Assembly: GCF_030697065.1 (NCBI RefSeq)
Contig: NZ_JAUYQU010000161.1
Span: forward strand, 1 to 49,942
Length of the DNA: 49,942 bases
Source: Bradyrhizobium sp.
Lineage (GTDB): Bacteria > Pseudomonadota > Alphaproteobacteria > Rhizobiales > Xanthobacteraceae
Direction of reading: 5' to 3'
Part shown: piece by piece, positions 1 to 7,674 of the stretch
How the letters are laid out: each line of letters opens with the position of its first letter
Position numbering within the stretch: the first letter of the stretch is position 1
The notes under the pieces: model-generated
What the model was told of the DNA's origin: nothing
What the model saw: only the letters and a program-made list of their open reading frames with translations
Database searches by the model: none
Position numbers and translations under genes: made by a program

Positions 1-217
1 CGTGGACAGATCACATGATTGGACATCAAAAGCTGCCACTCGAACGCGATTGGCGTTCGTTACCGTTGCGGACGTGGACGGCCTTATCCCCCGATGGCTA
101 TCTGGGTAGCGTCCTTGTGGGGGTCTGTGGTGCGCTAAGCCGTGCTTACCGTCCCACATCAGAGCCAAAAATGTTGCTGGCGAGCGGGACGGTCCTACTA
201 TCGGATCATTGGTGTAC

Positions 218-1636
218 CTAAAGTCCCAACCGAGACAAAAGGGAGACGATCCAACCAAATTGCGCTTCCAATGCACCCGCGAGCGAAAGAAGAATCGGCT
301 TCGATGCAGCAAGAAAACTGACCATGGCCGCAAAGAGTTGGTCCGGATGCTTCATTAGATGAGAAACGCCCTCCTTCACGGCGCTGTCGCGCGCAACCTT
401 ACCGACCTCACGACCTTGCTTAAGAAGATACTGGCCGATAGCGCCCAATGCGCCACGTATCCACGAGTGTTTTACGGACGTTGCCCCTTGCGTAACTGGA
501 ACGCCCAGATTTGAAGCTGATTCGTCTAATCGTTTTATCTCCGACGCGACGTCCAAAGTCTCGTTGTCGAAGATCTGACCTGCGCTCGAAAGTTGATCGA
601 AGATGGGATCAAGCACCCGGTCTCGGAGCGCATCCAACGACTCCGACATTTGCCGGTAGCGATCAAGTTCCGTCGTAACACTATGTATGTCCGGAAAGAG
701 GGTGATCAGACCCGCATGAGCAATAATCAAGGATTGGGTTGCAAATAGTTGATCCGCGTCCAAAGGTGGATTTCGCTCACGATCTGGAGAGGATTGTGAT
801 TTGACCTTTAAAAACATTTCGATGTCGAAGCCGGCCATAAAAAGCGAGTAAGCGCCCGTCTGAGGTCCAAGTCTTGCGAGAGCGTCGCTATAATGGTCGA
901 CAAGCCTCTTGAACTCCGGGTGTTCGTTGGCGCGTAAGTCACACAGACGCTTGAGATCGGAATGACGCTGCTCCACCAATGCTTTTCGTTCGCCGATCTG
1001 ATCAATGGCAGGTGTCTGCTCAAAATGAAGTCGTCCCGCAATAGGCACGAATACTGGCGCAGAACTAGAACTCTCCTCTATCAGGCTCGAAATTTTCTCG
1101 TCATCCGCCGCCTGCTCTTCAGGCACTAGACCATGAGAGATATAGCTTACAACATCGTAGCGAGTAATGCCCTGCCCTAAGAGGACCTGTTGAGCAAACG
1201 ATCCTTTCTCCGAAAATAGGGCGGCTAGAGCGTTTGCGCCGGTAACTACCTCACGGCCCGAAGATTGGACATGGATAACGGCTCGCTGAATGACTCTTTG
1301 AAAGCTTTCTGTAGGTTTAGCATCATCCGCCGGCTTTGCGACGATTGGGCGACGTTCAGGGAAAAACCATCTAGAAATTACATTTATGAAGGCACCACTT
1401 TCGTCCGCGGGGGTGGACTCGGATGCTGCCGGCAACTGAGCCTTGAGATGATAGCTCAACACTCTTCTAAGCTCGCTGAGGTCGCCGTGACATGCGTCGA
1501 TGACGCTTGACGCATCTTCGTCATCGAGCAGTGCGAGCAAGAGGTGTTCCAACGTAGCAAACTGACTTAGCTCTTCGTTCGCTATCGCCAAAGAGCGATG
1601 TAAGGTCTGTTCGAAGGCTGGAGAAAACGTTGTCAT
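218..1636 (-). CDS. Protein of two Clp N-terminal repeats, no AAA module
   Basis: This 472-residue protein starts at the ATG at 1636. Residues about 5-70 look like the first half of a ClpA/ClpB N-terminal substrate-docking domain, with the alternating pattern around 'ATLEHLLLALLDD'. A second, related half follows near residues 120-180 ('FQRVIQRAVIHVQ', 'GANALAALF'). No Walker A or B motif or AAA+ domain follows. The middle is helical, and the last 50 residues are hydrophobic and could sit in or on the membrane. It is the leftmost gene of the integrated island and is transcribed away from the integrase. Seen: the N-domain repeats and the missing ATPase. Inferred: an adaptor or decoy for Clp machinery, or a stress-linked cargo protein. 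The function is unknown. Confidence 0.6.
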   Translation of the reverse strand: MTTFSPAFEQTLHRSLAIANEELSQFATLEHLLLALLDDEDASSVIDACHGDLSELRRVLSYHLKAQLPAASESTPADESGAFINVISRWFFPERRPIVAKPADDAKPTESFQRVIQRAVIHVQSSGREVVTGANALAALFSEKGSFAQQVLLGQGITRYDVVSYISHGLVPEEQAADDEKISSLIEESSSSAPVFVPIAGRLHFEQTPAIDQIGERKALVEQRHSDLKRLCDLRANEHPEFKRLVDHYSDALARLGPQTGAYSLFMAGFDIEMFLKVKSQSSPDRERNPPLDADQLFATQSLIIAHAGLITLFPDIHSVTTELDRYRQMSESLDALRDRVLDPIFDQLSSAGQIFDNETLDVASEIKRLDESASNLGVPVTQGATSVKHSWIRGALGAIGQYLLKQGREVGKVARDSAVKEGVSHLMKHPDQLFAAMVSFLAASKPILLSLAGALEAQFGWIVSLLSRLGL

Positions 1637-1879
1637 GAAAAAATCTTTCGCTGCGGAACTTCCGCGCACATGTCAGTTCCCCTAAAAATGTTGATTCGAT
1701 GAAAACAAATCATGGCCGCGACCGATAACCTCCGGTGTTTGACATTTGGCTTCTTCTCACGGCACCTTAGCTCAGGGACCGCAACCAGTGAATGTATCGA
1801 TTTAGGTTTTCCCGCACTTTCGGGTTCTCGTGGCGTTTGCGCTGCACTAATGGTAGCCGAAATGCTCGTACCTTGCGCA

Positions 1880-2908
1880 TCACCGCGGCGGCCACAGCCC
1901 TGGGGCGGGGCCCACAGCGCCTTCAATTACGTCGCTCCGGTTTTCCACCCGATCCCCAAGGCCAGAGAAAGCGGCGCTAGTGCTGTGGAGATTTCCCTGC
2001 TCTTGGGCTATGGCCTTAGCAATCAGAATGTCAAAGGCGTCGCTAACACGGTTGCCGCGATGAGGGTGGAAGGACCGTGCTTTACCAGCCAGCGGCATAG
2101 CAACCACCGGCAACGGTTGGTTCGTCCTTGCCTGCGCGGTCGCGAAGACCTTGTCGAAGTAGACCAACGGCTTATTATCGTTCCCTTGTCCTGCGATCTG
2201 CTTGGTTTCGGCAACAATCATGGCGACTGAGTAGCCGGCCTTGATCCACTTGGCCGCGCGTTCGGTCACGCCGTACCAATTCATCGGTGCTTCAGCGTGG
2301 TCCTTGAAGCCAGCGGCATTCAGGAACGTGAGACCGAGGGCGATGGCATCTCGCTTATCTGCAGAGACCTCTTCTCCTTTGTCCGAAAGAGATTTTCCAT
2401 GATCGCGCACTTGCTTTTCTACATCATCATTTAATTCATTCAATTCATACAATTCATTCCTCTTTGTAGTCGATTGCGCAGTCGTATGCATCTCGGTTTG
2501 CGTGGTCGCCGAGCTGTTGGGTCGCTGATATGCGGCCCACTTGCAAAGGGTTATGAGGGTTTGACCTGTAGTCGTCTGCGTGGTCACTGACTGGTCAAAT
2601 ACGAGGGCGCTCAAAAATCGCTGCACCCGCTTATCGGACCATCGCCAAGCCTTTGCCATGAAGCGCACCGAGAACGTCAATTGACCCGGCTCCAAATGAA
2701 CTACGATGCGATGTCGCCCGTTGGTGGCTGGCACCTCGCGCGCGGTATGTGATGCGGACTCTATGAGCCAAAGCCACGCTTCCAAATTGCTGAACGCGCC
2801 TTGAGGTTTGAACCTTGGATGTGCCAGCAGACCTCGCGAGACTAGAAAATATCCGCGGTTGTTCGTTTGCCCGCGGTTTGGGCGGCATGGCGCTGGTGCT
2901 GAACCCAC
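1880..2908 (-). CDS. Phage/island replication-initiator-like protein
   Basis: This 342-residue protein starts at a GTG (2908) one base after the stop of the upstream HTH gene, so the two are probably translationally coupled. Residues about 20-130 ('GYFLVSRGLLAHPRF', 'EAWLWLIESASH', 'WSDKRVQRFLSAL') resemble the winged-helix domain of phage and prophage replication-initiation or DnaD/helix-turn-helix proteins. A polar linker rich in Thr, Asn and Glu follows. Residues about 190-260 form a second helical block ('NWYGVTERAAKWIKAGYSVAMIVAE'). Its place in an integrase-proximal island operon fits an element-encoded replication or maintenance role. That role is inferred from context and the N-terminal pattern; no catalytic motif is visible. 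Confidence 0.5.
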   Translation of the reverse strand: MGSAPAPCRPNRGQTNNRGYFLVSRGLLAHPRFKPQGAFSNLEAWLWLIESASHTAREVPATNGRHRIVVHLEPGQLTFSVRFMAKAWRWSDKRVQRFLSALVFDQSVTTQTTTGQTLITLCKWAAYQRPNSSATTQTEMHTTAQSTTKRNELYELNELNDDVEKQVRDHGKSLSDKGEEVSADKRDAIALGLTFLNAAGFKDHAEAPMNWYGVTERAAKWIKAGYSVAMIVAETKQIAGQGNDNKPLVYFDKVFATAQARTNQPLPVVAMPLAGKARSFHPHRGNRVSDAFDILIAKAIAQEQGNLHSTSAAFSGLGDRVENRSDVIEGAVGPAPGLWPPR

Positions 2909-2909
2909 G

Positions 2910-3122
2910 TCATGCCCCCCCGAGCGAGCCCGCGCGACGCTTCTCCCACTCCTCCAGCAGCCTCTCGCGAAAATAACGCCGTCCGTTGATCACGATCGGC
3001 CGCGGGAACTTAAGAGCTTCGTTTTCGAGCCAGCGGCCGAGCGTGCGCGTGACAATCTTATACCGAGCGCAAGCCTGCTTCGCGGGAATAAGTGGGCCGG
3101 TATCCTGATCATTTTCGTTCAT
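2910..3122 (-). CDS. AlpA/excisionase-like HTH DNA-binding protein
   Basis: This 70-residue protein has its start at 3122, chosen because GGAG lies 8-11 bases upstream; a longer frame exists. The sequence 'LIPAKQACARYKIVTRTLGRWLENEALKFPRPIVINGRRYF' follows the MerR-like helix-turn-helix plus wing of AlpA or excisionase-type regulators, ending in a basic helix (EEWEKRR). Such proteins typically sit beside an integrase. They either activate excision directly or regulate the integrase. It is probably the first gene of an operon with the replication-like gene, which begins one base downstream. A run of seven C (plus strand) overlaps its 3' end. Confidence 0.65.
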   Translation of the reverse strand: MNENDQDTGPLIPAKQACARYKIVTRTLGRWLENEALKFPRPIVINGRRYFRERLLEEWEKRRAGSLGGA

Positions 3123-3396
3123 GGCGGTGCTCCAAGACACAATGGCGTAGGTCTCAGGGCGGGAAGCGCCTGGACCCGACTGTTTGCAATGTGATGATTT
3201 GGATGCACCGTCCCCGGCACATTGAGCGCTGCGACATCCGTCCCCGGAGCGTGGGCTCGTGCACCGTTACTCGGTGATTTGAATATGCCTGTCAAGTCTC
3301 GGACAAAGGCGCACTAATGAACCGGTTTTGCGATCCAAATTATTTTGATCTGGAACCTTGAGCTCCGGACATCCGACGCTTGACCTAGTCGTGTCG

Positions 3397-3825
3397 TCAC
3401 TTCTTTAGCACAGATACTAATCCAATGAGCATTCCGCCGAACCCGATCAGCAGCGTGAGGCGCATCTGCCAAAGCTCCCAACGCTCCTTTTCCTCCTTCC
3501 TCACAGCGGCCCGGAGCTTAAAGACTTCTTGAGGGCTCAGTCGCCACTTCCCGTCATAATCACCTTCAACCCATTTTCCGTTAGACGTGGAAAATGGCGG
3601 TGTTGGCAGTTGGAGGTAGGTCGCTTTACTCTGCCATTGTTGACTCAGCAGCAATCCTATCTCGTCATCGATAACCCCAATTTCTTGCGCGCGAACCGCG
3701 TAAACGGCATTTTCATCGTCATCCGTTTCAGCCTCTTCATATTTTTGGTCGTAGAACCGCTCTGTTTTCTTTCGACTTCTAACAAGACGACGTAGATTGA
3801 AGTAGCTCTTGATTTCATCAAGCAT
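3397..3825 (-). CDS. Hypothetical protein with C-terminal membrane anchor
   Basis: This protein has about 142 residues. The start at 3825 is preferred because a GTGGGG-like stretch lies just upstream, but a TTG at 3846 overlapping the integrase stop is also possible. The first two thirds are strongly charged and helical, with an acidic patch (EEAETDDDEN). Near the C-terminus a charged helix (EEKERWELWQMR) leads into one hydrophobic segment (LTLLIGFGGMLIGLVSVL) and a short KK end. That pattern suits a cytoplasmic domain tethered by a single C-terminal membrane helix. It lies directly downstream of the integrase on the same strand. I do not recognise a family. Confidence 0.5.
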   Translation of the reverse strand: MLDEIKSYFNLRRLVRSRKKTERFYDQKYEEAETDDDENAVYAVRAQEIGVIDDEIGLLLSQQWQSKATYLQLPTPPFSTSNGKWVEGDYDGKWRLSPQEVFKLRAAVRKEEKERWELWQMRLTLLIGFGGMLIGLVSVLKK

Positions 3826-3842
3826 TTTCTCAACCCCACAAC

Positions 3843-5258
3843 TCAAGCAGATGCAACGATGGGATGATCCGAAGCTCCTCTAACCATGCTAACGACGTTA
3901 GTAGCCGATCCCGGATTGACGAGGCTCAATACAAAGTTCGACCACGCCTCTAACGCTCGCCGCTTCTCGTCAGCAAACGAGTGCCGCTGATAAACGCCGG
4001 CCACACCGCGGAAACTGCCGGACGTGTGGTTCAGAATCTTCTCAATCACTGGAAGGTTAATGCCGAGACGCGCCATGCCGGTCGCTCCCGTCCTACGTAG
4101 ATCATGCAATGTCCAGTGCGCAAGCGGCTGCACATCCGCCGGATTATCGCCGCGCTCGACTGCATCGACCTTTTGAAGCTTTATGATTTCGGCATCGAGC
4201 CGTTCCTTAGCCCGACTGAACCCCGATACCGGCGTTGTGCCCGTGACTGTGAAAATCAAGCCGCGCCTACCTATCATAGGCAACCCCTCTAGCAGAGCCC
4301 AAGCCGCAGGCGACATAGGCACCTCGTGCTCTTGGCCGTTCTTTACCCGGTCCCGCGGAATGACCCAAAGCCGATCCTGTGCCTTCAATTCTGGCCGAGA
4401 CATGTCCGCGACCTCATCGCGGCGCTGCAGCGTGAGGATCAGGGTTTGAACCATTGGACCAAACGGCCAACCGATTGCGTCGGCACCGCGCCAGATCAAA
4501 CGCAACTCGCCATCATCTAACACGCGATCACGGGATTGCTCTGCTGTCGGCGGCGACACCCCGGCGCAGGGCGAAACAGCAACGATATCCCGGGACGCTG
4601 CCCAGGTGAACATTTTGCGGATGGCCGCCAGGACGCGATTTGCCGTCACTGGCGACCCCCGTGAGACGATCCGGTCCAGAAGGTCATGGACATCGCGCCG
4701 CGTGATTTCGCGCACCGTGCGATCACCCCACTGGCTTAGGACCTCGCCCGCGCTTTCGGTGCGGACCAGTTTGCTCTCATCGTCCGGGTCTGGCTTCAGC
4801 CCGATCAGGCGAGCAGTCTGAAGCCAACTTGAGGGGCGAGTTTTTTGTTTCGCATATTTTTCGATGAAAAGTCGGGCAACGGCTTCAAACGTATCGCGAT
4901 CAAGCAATTCAGATTGCTCGGCTCGCAGTCGGGCGTGCTTCTTTTGCCGCTTTTTTTGTTTCCCGGGATCGATGCCCCGCGCAACCTGCAGGGCCGCCTC
5001 GCCGGCAAGCTTCCGCGCCCCAGCTAGCGTGTTCGCTTGATCCAGCGCCGCGTGCTCCGGCTCATCCGTGCCAAGATACACGGGACCGAGCGTCAACTTC
5101 TTTGGTTTGCCAACGAAGCGATATCGGAAGGCCCATGATTTCGCCCCGGCGGGCTGCACCACCAAGTAGAGGCCCTTGCATCCAGGGTCGGGGATCTCCC
5201 GGCGATCTGCGGTGGGCCGAAACGCTTTGACGGACAAAGGTGTAAATGGTCTAGTCAC
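3843..5258 (-). CDS. Site-specific tyrosine recombinase (P4-type integrase)
   Basis: This 471-residue protein starts at GTG 5258. Residues about 5-110 form the DUF4102/arm-binding domain ('LYLVVQPAGAKSWAFRYRF', 'KKLTLGP'). A SAM-like core-binding domain follows near 120-230. The catalytic domain carries 'LQRRDEVADM' (first catalytic Arg), 'HDLRRTGAT' (His-x-x-Arg box) and the late 'HTSGSFRGVAGVYQRH' with the nucleophilic Tyr. These are the landmarks of tyrosine recombinases that insert islands into tRNA genes. The start codon lies about 160 bp from the tRNA-Lys remnant at 5417-5469, so that remnant is its probable attachment site. All catalytic landmarks are present, so it may be active. Confidence 0.93.
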   Translation of the reverse strand: MTRPFTPLSVKAFRPTADRREIPDPGCKGLYLVVQPAGAKSWAFRYRFVGKPKKLTLGPVYLGTDEPEHAALDQANTLAGARKLAGEAALQVARGIDPGKQKKRQKKHARLRAEQSELLDRDTFEAVARLFIEKYAKQKTRPSSWLQTARLIGLKPDPDDESKLVRTESAGEVLSQWGDRTVREITRRDVHDLLDRIVSRGSPVTANRVLAAIRKMFTWAASRDIVAVSPCAGVSPPTAEQSRDRVLDDGELRLIWRGADAIGWPFGPMVQTLILTLQRRDEVADMSRPELKAQDRLWVIPRDRVKNGQEHEVPMSPAAWALLEGLPMIGRRGLIFTVTGTTPVSGFSRAKERLDAEIIKLQKVDAVERGDNPADVQPLAHWTLHDLRRTGATGMARLGINLPVIEKILNHTSGSFRGVAGVYQRHSFADEKRRALEAWSNFVLSLVNPGSATNVVSMVRGASDHPIVASA

Positions 5259-5273
5259 GCGCGGGCCCCTTCA

Positions 5274-5318
5274 GGGTAACACCGGGTAACAAATTGAGGC
5301 TGTCTCTACCTGTTACCC
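5274..5318. promoter_or_regulatory. Three GGGTAACA elements between integrase and att site
   Basis: GGGTAACA occurs at 5274-5281 and again 10 bp later at 5284-5291. Its inverse TGTTACCC is at 5311-5318. The cluster lies between the integrase start and the tRNA remnant. That is where arm-type integrase sites, excisionase sites or an autoregulatory operator would be expected. The repeats are seen; their role is inferred. Confidence 0.4.
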
Positions 5319-5416
5319 TGTGTCACGGACAGTAGGAGACATTAGCACTAAATACAAGGATTTACAGGTGATTTTGGCCTCTCGATGTCTTGACTTGTCC
5401 CGATCTACTCCCATCG

Positions 5417-5469
5417 GCACGTGACTTTTAATCATGGGGTCGAGGGTTCGAGTCCCTCCGCGCTCACCA
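5417..5469 (+). pseudogene. 3' fragment of tRNA-Lys(TTT), island attachment site
   Basis: The segment holds a 5-bp anticodon stem around the loop CTTTTAA (anticodon TTT at 5427-5429), a variable region, a T arm containing GGTTCGAGTCC, the 3' acceptor strand CGCGCTC, the discriminator A and an encoded CCA ending at 5469. No matching 5' acceptor strand or D arm lies upstream, so this is only the 3' part of a tRNA. This is the normal scar where an element has integrated into the 3' end of a tRNA gene. The island lies to the left with its integrase adjacent, and the reconstituted full tRNA should be at the far end, outside the window. The exact left edge of the identity block, near 5417, is an estimate. 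Confidence 0.85.
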
Positions 5470-5533
5470 ATATATCAGATCCTCTATCAGGCCCCGCCCC
5501 GCTGCGGCATTTGAGGTTTGGGTTCGAACCATC

Positions 5534-5562
5534 AAAAAGGCCCCGCCGATGATGGCAGGGCC
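5534..5562 (-). terminator. Rho-independent terminator after PepSY relic
   Basis: On the minus strand a GC-rich 9-bp stem (GGCCCTGCC paired with GGCGGGGCC, loop ATCATC) is followed by five T. It lies 14 bp past the stop codon of the relic at 5576. Confidence 0.7.
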
Positions 5563-5575
5563 CTCCTTCGGTTGG

Positions 5576-5698
5576 CTAATCATCTACCTTTTCGGACGTG
5601 ATCGCGCCGGTCTTTGGATCGGCATGGAATTCCATCTTCTTGCCGTTCTTGATACCTTCGCCTTCCCAGCGACCGTCATCGGCTTCAAGTTTCGTCAC
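5576..5698 (-). pseudogene. Relic of a small PepSY-like protein
   Basis: A 40-codon open frame ends at 5576. It reads 'VTKLEADDGRWEGEGIKNG' and then 'EFHADPKTGAITSEKVDD'. This matches the last strand pattern of PepSY-type domains found in small periplasmic rhizobial proteins. Upstream the frame is closed by TAG. The expected preceding residues ('LIKKEL') appear in a different frame around 5715-5740, and no signal peptide remains. The gene therefore appears frameshifted and truncated. Its terminator survives at 5534-5562. The PepSY assignment comes from pattern recognition only. Confidence 0.45.
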
Positions 5699-5783
5699 TT
5701 GAGTGTCCTACTCATGGCGTCAACTCCTTCTTGATGAGGCACCAACAAGGCTGGAAGCAGAAGGTTTCGGGGACTGCTGATTG

Positions 5784-5816
5784 AAAAAAATAGCCCCGCC
5801 GATTGGGCAGGGCTTT
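5784..5816 (-). terminator. Minus-strand terminator hairpin with T7 tract
   Basis: On the minus strand AGCCC-TGCC pairs with GGC-GGGGCT (one mismatch), followed by seven consecutive T after one A. It is similar to the hairpin at 5534-5562. It could end transcripts coming from the response-regulator side. Confidence 0.6.
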
Positions 5817-5981
5817 GTCATTGCTGCTTTGCCAATCTCCCTTAAGGATAGCGGACAACTATCCCAGATCTGGCAGCGCGCCCGAATAGCCGGGCATCGA
5901 TCACGCGGCAGCTCAATCCGCGAATTTCTTTGTTGTGCATACGCCAAGGCTGCCGCCTCCCTCGTCGGGAAGCCGACCTGC

Positions 5982-6365
5982 CTATGGTTTCGGTGCAATG
6001 TCGTTGAGAAGGTTCGAAATGGCGGTGACGAGTTGCGCCGGCGCGAACGGCTTGCTCAACAGGACGCTGTTGGGAACGCCGTGCGAAGCCCACTCGTCGG
6101 CCGCCGCTCCGGTCATATAGATGATGGGAAAAGCCGGATCGATCTCTCTGGCCCGCTTCGCGACCTCCCAGCCATCGATCCTCCCAAGCAGGTTGATGTC
6201 GGTGACGAGGCCGCGGAATTTATTCTGAGCCTGCAGCAGGGTGACCGCTTCTTCGCCGGAAGCGGCAATGACCGGTTTGAAGCCTCCACTTTCCAGTGTT
6301 TCCTCAACGACAGTCCGTACCAGTGGGTCGTCTTCAACGACCAGGATCACAATCGAATCTTCCAA
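5982..6365 (-). CDS. Single-domain response regulator (CheY-like receiver)
   Basis: This 127-residue protein is a complete receiver domain and nothing else. The acidic pocket is 'VVEDDPL' (residues 8-14). The phospho-acceptor Asp is in 'VTDINLLG' near residue 56, the conserved Thr is in 'YMTGAA', and the Lys is in 'SKPFAP' near residue 106. With no output domain, it should act by protein-protein contact, for instance as a phosphate relay or on a hybrid histidine kinase. Such orphan receivers are common in rhizobia. No kinase gene is adjacent in the window, so its partner is unknown. Confidence 0.9.
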   Translation of the reverse strand: MEDSIVILVVEDDPLVRTVVEETLESGGFKPVIAASGEEAVTLLQAQNKFRGLVTDINLLGRIDGWEVAKRAREIDPAFPIIYMTGAAADEWASHGVPNSVLLSKPFAPAQLVTAISNLLNDIAPKP

Positions 6366-6559
6366 AGTCCGTCCCCCTGCCTGCCACTACATCGTGCAAG
6401 CCGGGGAATTGTTCCGGCCAAGTGTATAAAAGTGAACATAGCGGATTCGACGCCACACCCGTATAGAGCTGGCGCGCCGGCGGCTACGGGACATGGCCGA
6501 TCGATGGGTCGGCCTCTCGCGGGCAGGTACGGCGGCCTGCGTCTGCTGTTTGGAACAGC

Positions 6560-6856
6560 TCACACGGCGTCTTTGGCCACCTTCAGCGGGGACGCCTTGA
6601 CCGACTTGCTGGCCGGCTTGGCCGCGAATTCCATCGGCTCTTTCGTAAACGGATTCACGCCGCTGCGGGCTTCGGTGGCGGGCTTGTTCACGACCGACAT
6701 CTTGACGAAGCCGGGAATCACGAACTCTCCGGACTCATTCAGCTCCTTGTACCCCACAGTCGCCATTTGCTCGATCACGGCCTTGACGTCTCCCTTGGCA
6801 ACCTGCGTTCCCTCGGCGATTGCATCGATCAACTGGTTCTTGGTCATCTTGGCCAT
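6560..6856 (-). CDS. HU-family DNA-binding protein
   Basis: This 98-residue protein starts at 6856 (MAKMTKNQL); a longer upstream frame is not supported. The N-terminal helices ('MTKNQLIDAIAEGTQVAKGDVKAVIEQM') are the HU/IHF dimerisation core. The beta-arm region 'GEFVIPGFVKMSVVNKPATEARSGVNPFTKEPM' keeps the arm pattern with a Pro near its tip. The Lys/Ala-rich tail (KPASKSVKASPLKVAKDAV) extends past the usual 90-residue end. It would bend and bind DNA without strong sequence preference in the nucleoid. The gene stands alone. It is a divergent HU and not the main HupB type, judging from the arm and tail. Confidence 0.85.
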   Translation of the reverse strand: MAKMTKNQLIDAIAEGTQVAKGDVKAVIEQMATVGYKELNESGEFVIPGFVKMSVVNKPATEARSGVNPFTKEPMEFAAKPASKSVKASPLKVAKDAV

Positions 6857-7278
6857 CGGAAGTACCTTTGTGTGGGGTTGGGAACGGATTTGAGCGCGCG
6901 GGCTATGCGGGTGCACAACTCGGTCCGGAACGCGGTAAAACCACGCAGCGCGCTTCTCGTTCATGCCTGCGGTGATGAAGTTACCGGGCTTTAAACCCAT
7001 CGAAGCCCAAAACGCAAGAAGGAGATCGGCGCGAGTTCCATGTCTCCCCGACCAGGCCGCCGCACCGGCCAGGGCGCCGATCATGGCACAAGCACGGTCC
7101 GGGAGCGGCAGGACCCGATGGTTCCGTGCCGAAGCCCCGCCTCCCGAATCACGATGTCGCTCGCCGCGGCGCTGATTAGGCCGAATCTGCAGGCCGCCAA
7201 AAAGTAATTGGGCTCACCGGCCTGGCCGGTGAGCCCAGAACAAGCGCGCCACGACCGGCGCAGGTCGCCTCGGTCCTG
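6857..7278. other. Intergenic stretch, no supported gene
   Basis: No convincing gene is seen in these 420 bp. A 29-codon plus-strand frame at 7112-7201 has an AGGA upstream but no recognisable product. The only clear element is the hairpin at 7211-7237. Confidence 0.5.
7211..7237 (-). terminator. Terminator: perfect 12-bp inverted repeat
   Basis: GGGCTCACCGGC and GCCGGTGAGCCC form a perfect 12-bp stem with a 3-base loop. On the minus strand it is followed by an A/T-rich tract with five T, suiting termination of the small gene at 7279-7422. Confidence 0.75.
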
Positions 7279-7422
7279 TTAGCAACGCTGTCCGTTGGAC
7301 AGACGGCACTGACTACCCGGCTGGCTCTTCGGGTCCGACGCGGTCTGGGCTTGTGCCAGCGATCCCCCGACAAAAACCGCGAGCGCGAACGCAGCTGCGA
7401 CCAGAGCTGAAAAACGAATCAT
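7279..7422 (-). CDS. Small secreted peptide (47 aa)
   Basis: The start at 7422 is fixed by an AGGAGG 6-11 bases upstream. The N-terminus 'MIRFSALVAAAFALAVFVGGSLAQAQ' has the charge, hydrophobic core and small-residue cleavage pattern of a Sec signal peptide. The mature part would be only about 20 residues, ending 'QCRLSNGQRC' with two cysteines that could form a disulfide. A strong terminator follows. Small exported Cys-containing peptides of this kind are common in Bradyrhizobium, but no function is known to me. Confidence 0.6.
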   Translation of the reverse strand: MIRFSALVAAAFALAVFVGGSLAQAQTASDPKSQPGSQCRLSNGQRC

Positions 7423-7515
7423 GGAATCCTCCTGATTTGGGAACGCCAGCTCCGGCTCGGCGAGGCTGGTGACAGATAGTGTCTCGCCATACGTGCGGGC
7501 GGCGCGTCGGGGCCG

Positions 7516-7534
7516 CATCCCCCAAATAGATGAA
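7516..7534. promoter_or_regulatory. Shared 19-bp motif, copy 1 (upstream of lasso exporter)
   Basis: CATCCCCCAAATAGATGAA lies 140 bp upstream of the exporter start at 7675. It matches 18 of 19 bases of the sequence at 12268-12286 upstream of the lasso precursor. Its occurrence only at the two promoter regions of this cluster suggests an operator for the cluster regulator. The repeat is seen; the role is inferred. Confidence 0.55.
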
Positions 7535-7674
7535 AGCAGCCGAAATAAAACGCCGCGCGCAAAGCCGGTTTATCGGCCACGGCAGCCCTTCGGTGTTAGA
7601 ATGAGGTCGTATCGAATCTCCCGCGCCCGATCGCCGGGAAGCAGCTGAATGTATCGCCGAACAGCGACGTTGTT

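Larger units (their letters stand above)
5259..5981. other. Long gene-poor stretch at the island junction
   Basis: These 720 bp contain the integrase upstream repeats, the tRNA-Lys fragment, two similar terminator-like hairpins and a frameshifted PepSY-like relic. Between 5817 and 5981 minus-strand frames such as one containing 'QVGFPTREAAALAYAQQRN' look weakly protein-like but break off. I cannot support an intact gene there. Confidence 0.5.

Noticed and set aside
15..221. 68-codon plus-strand frame at the left edge
   Set aside because: No ribosome-binding site, no recognisable pattern, and it only abuts the end of a minus-strand gene; probably chance.
5842..6093. Minus-strand frames between the terminator at 5784 and the response regulator
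   Set aside because: Short, without start signals, and the protein-like stretch breaks off; possibly a relic but not supportable.
7112..7201. 29-codon plus-strand frame before the 7211 hairpin
   Set aside because: AGGA is present upstream, but the product has no recognisable pattern and the hairpin's T tract serves the other strand; not supported as a gene.
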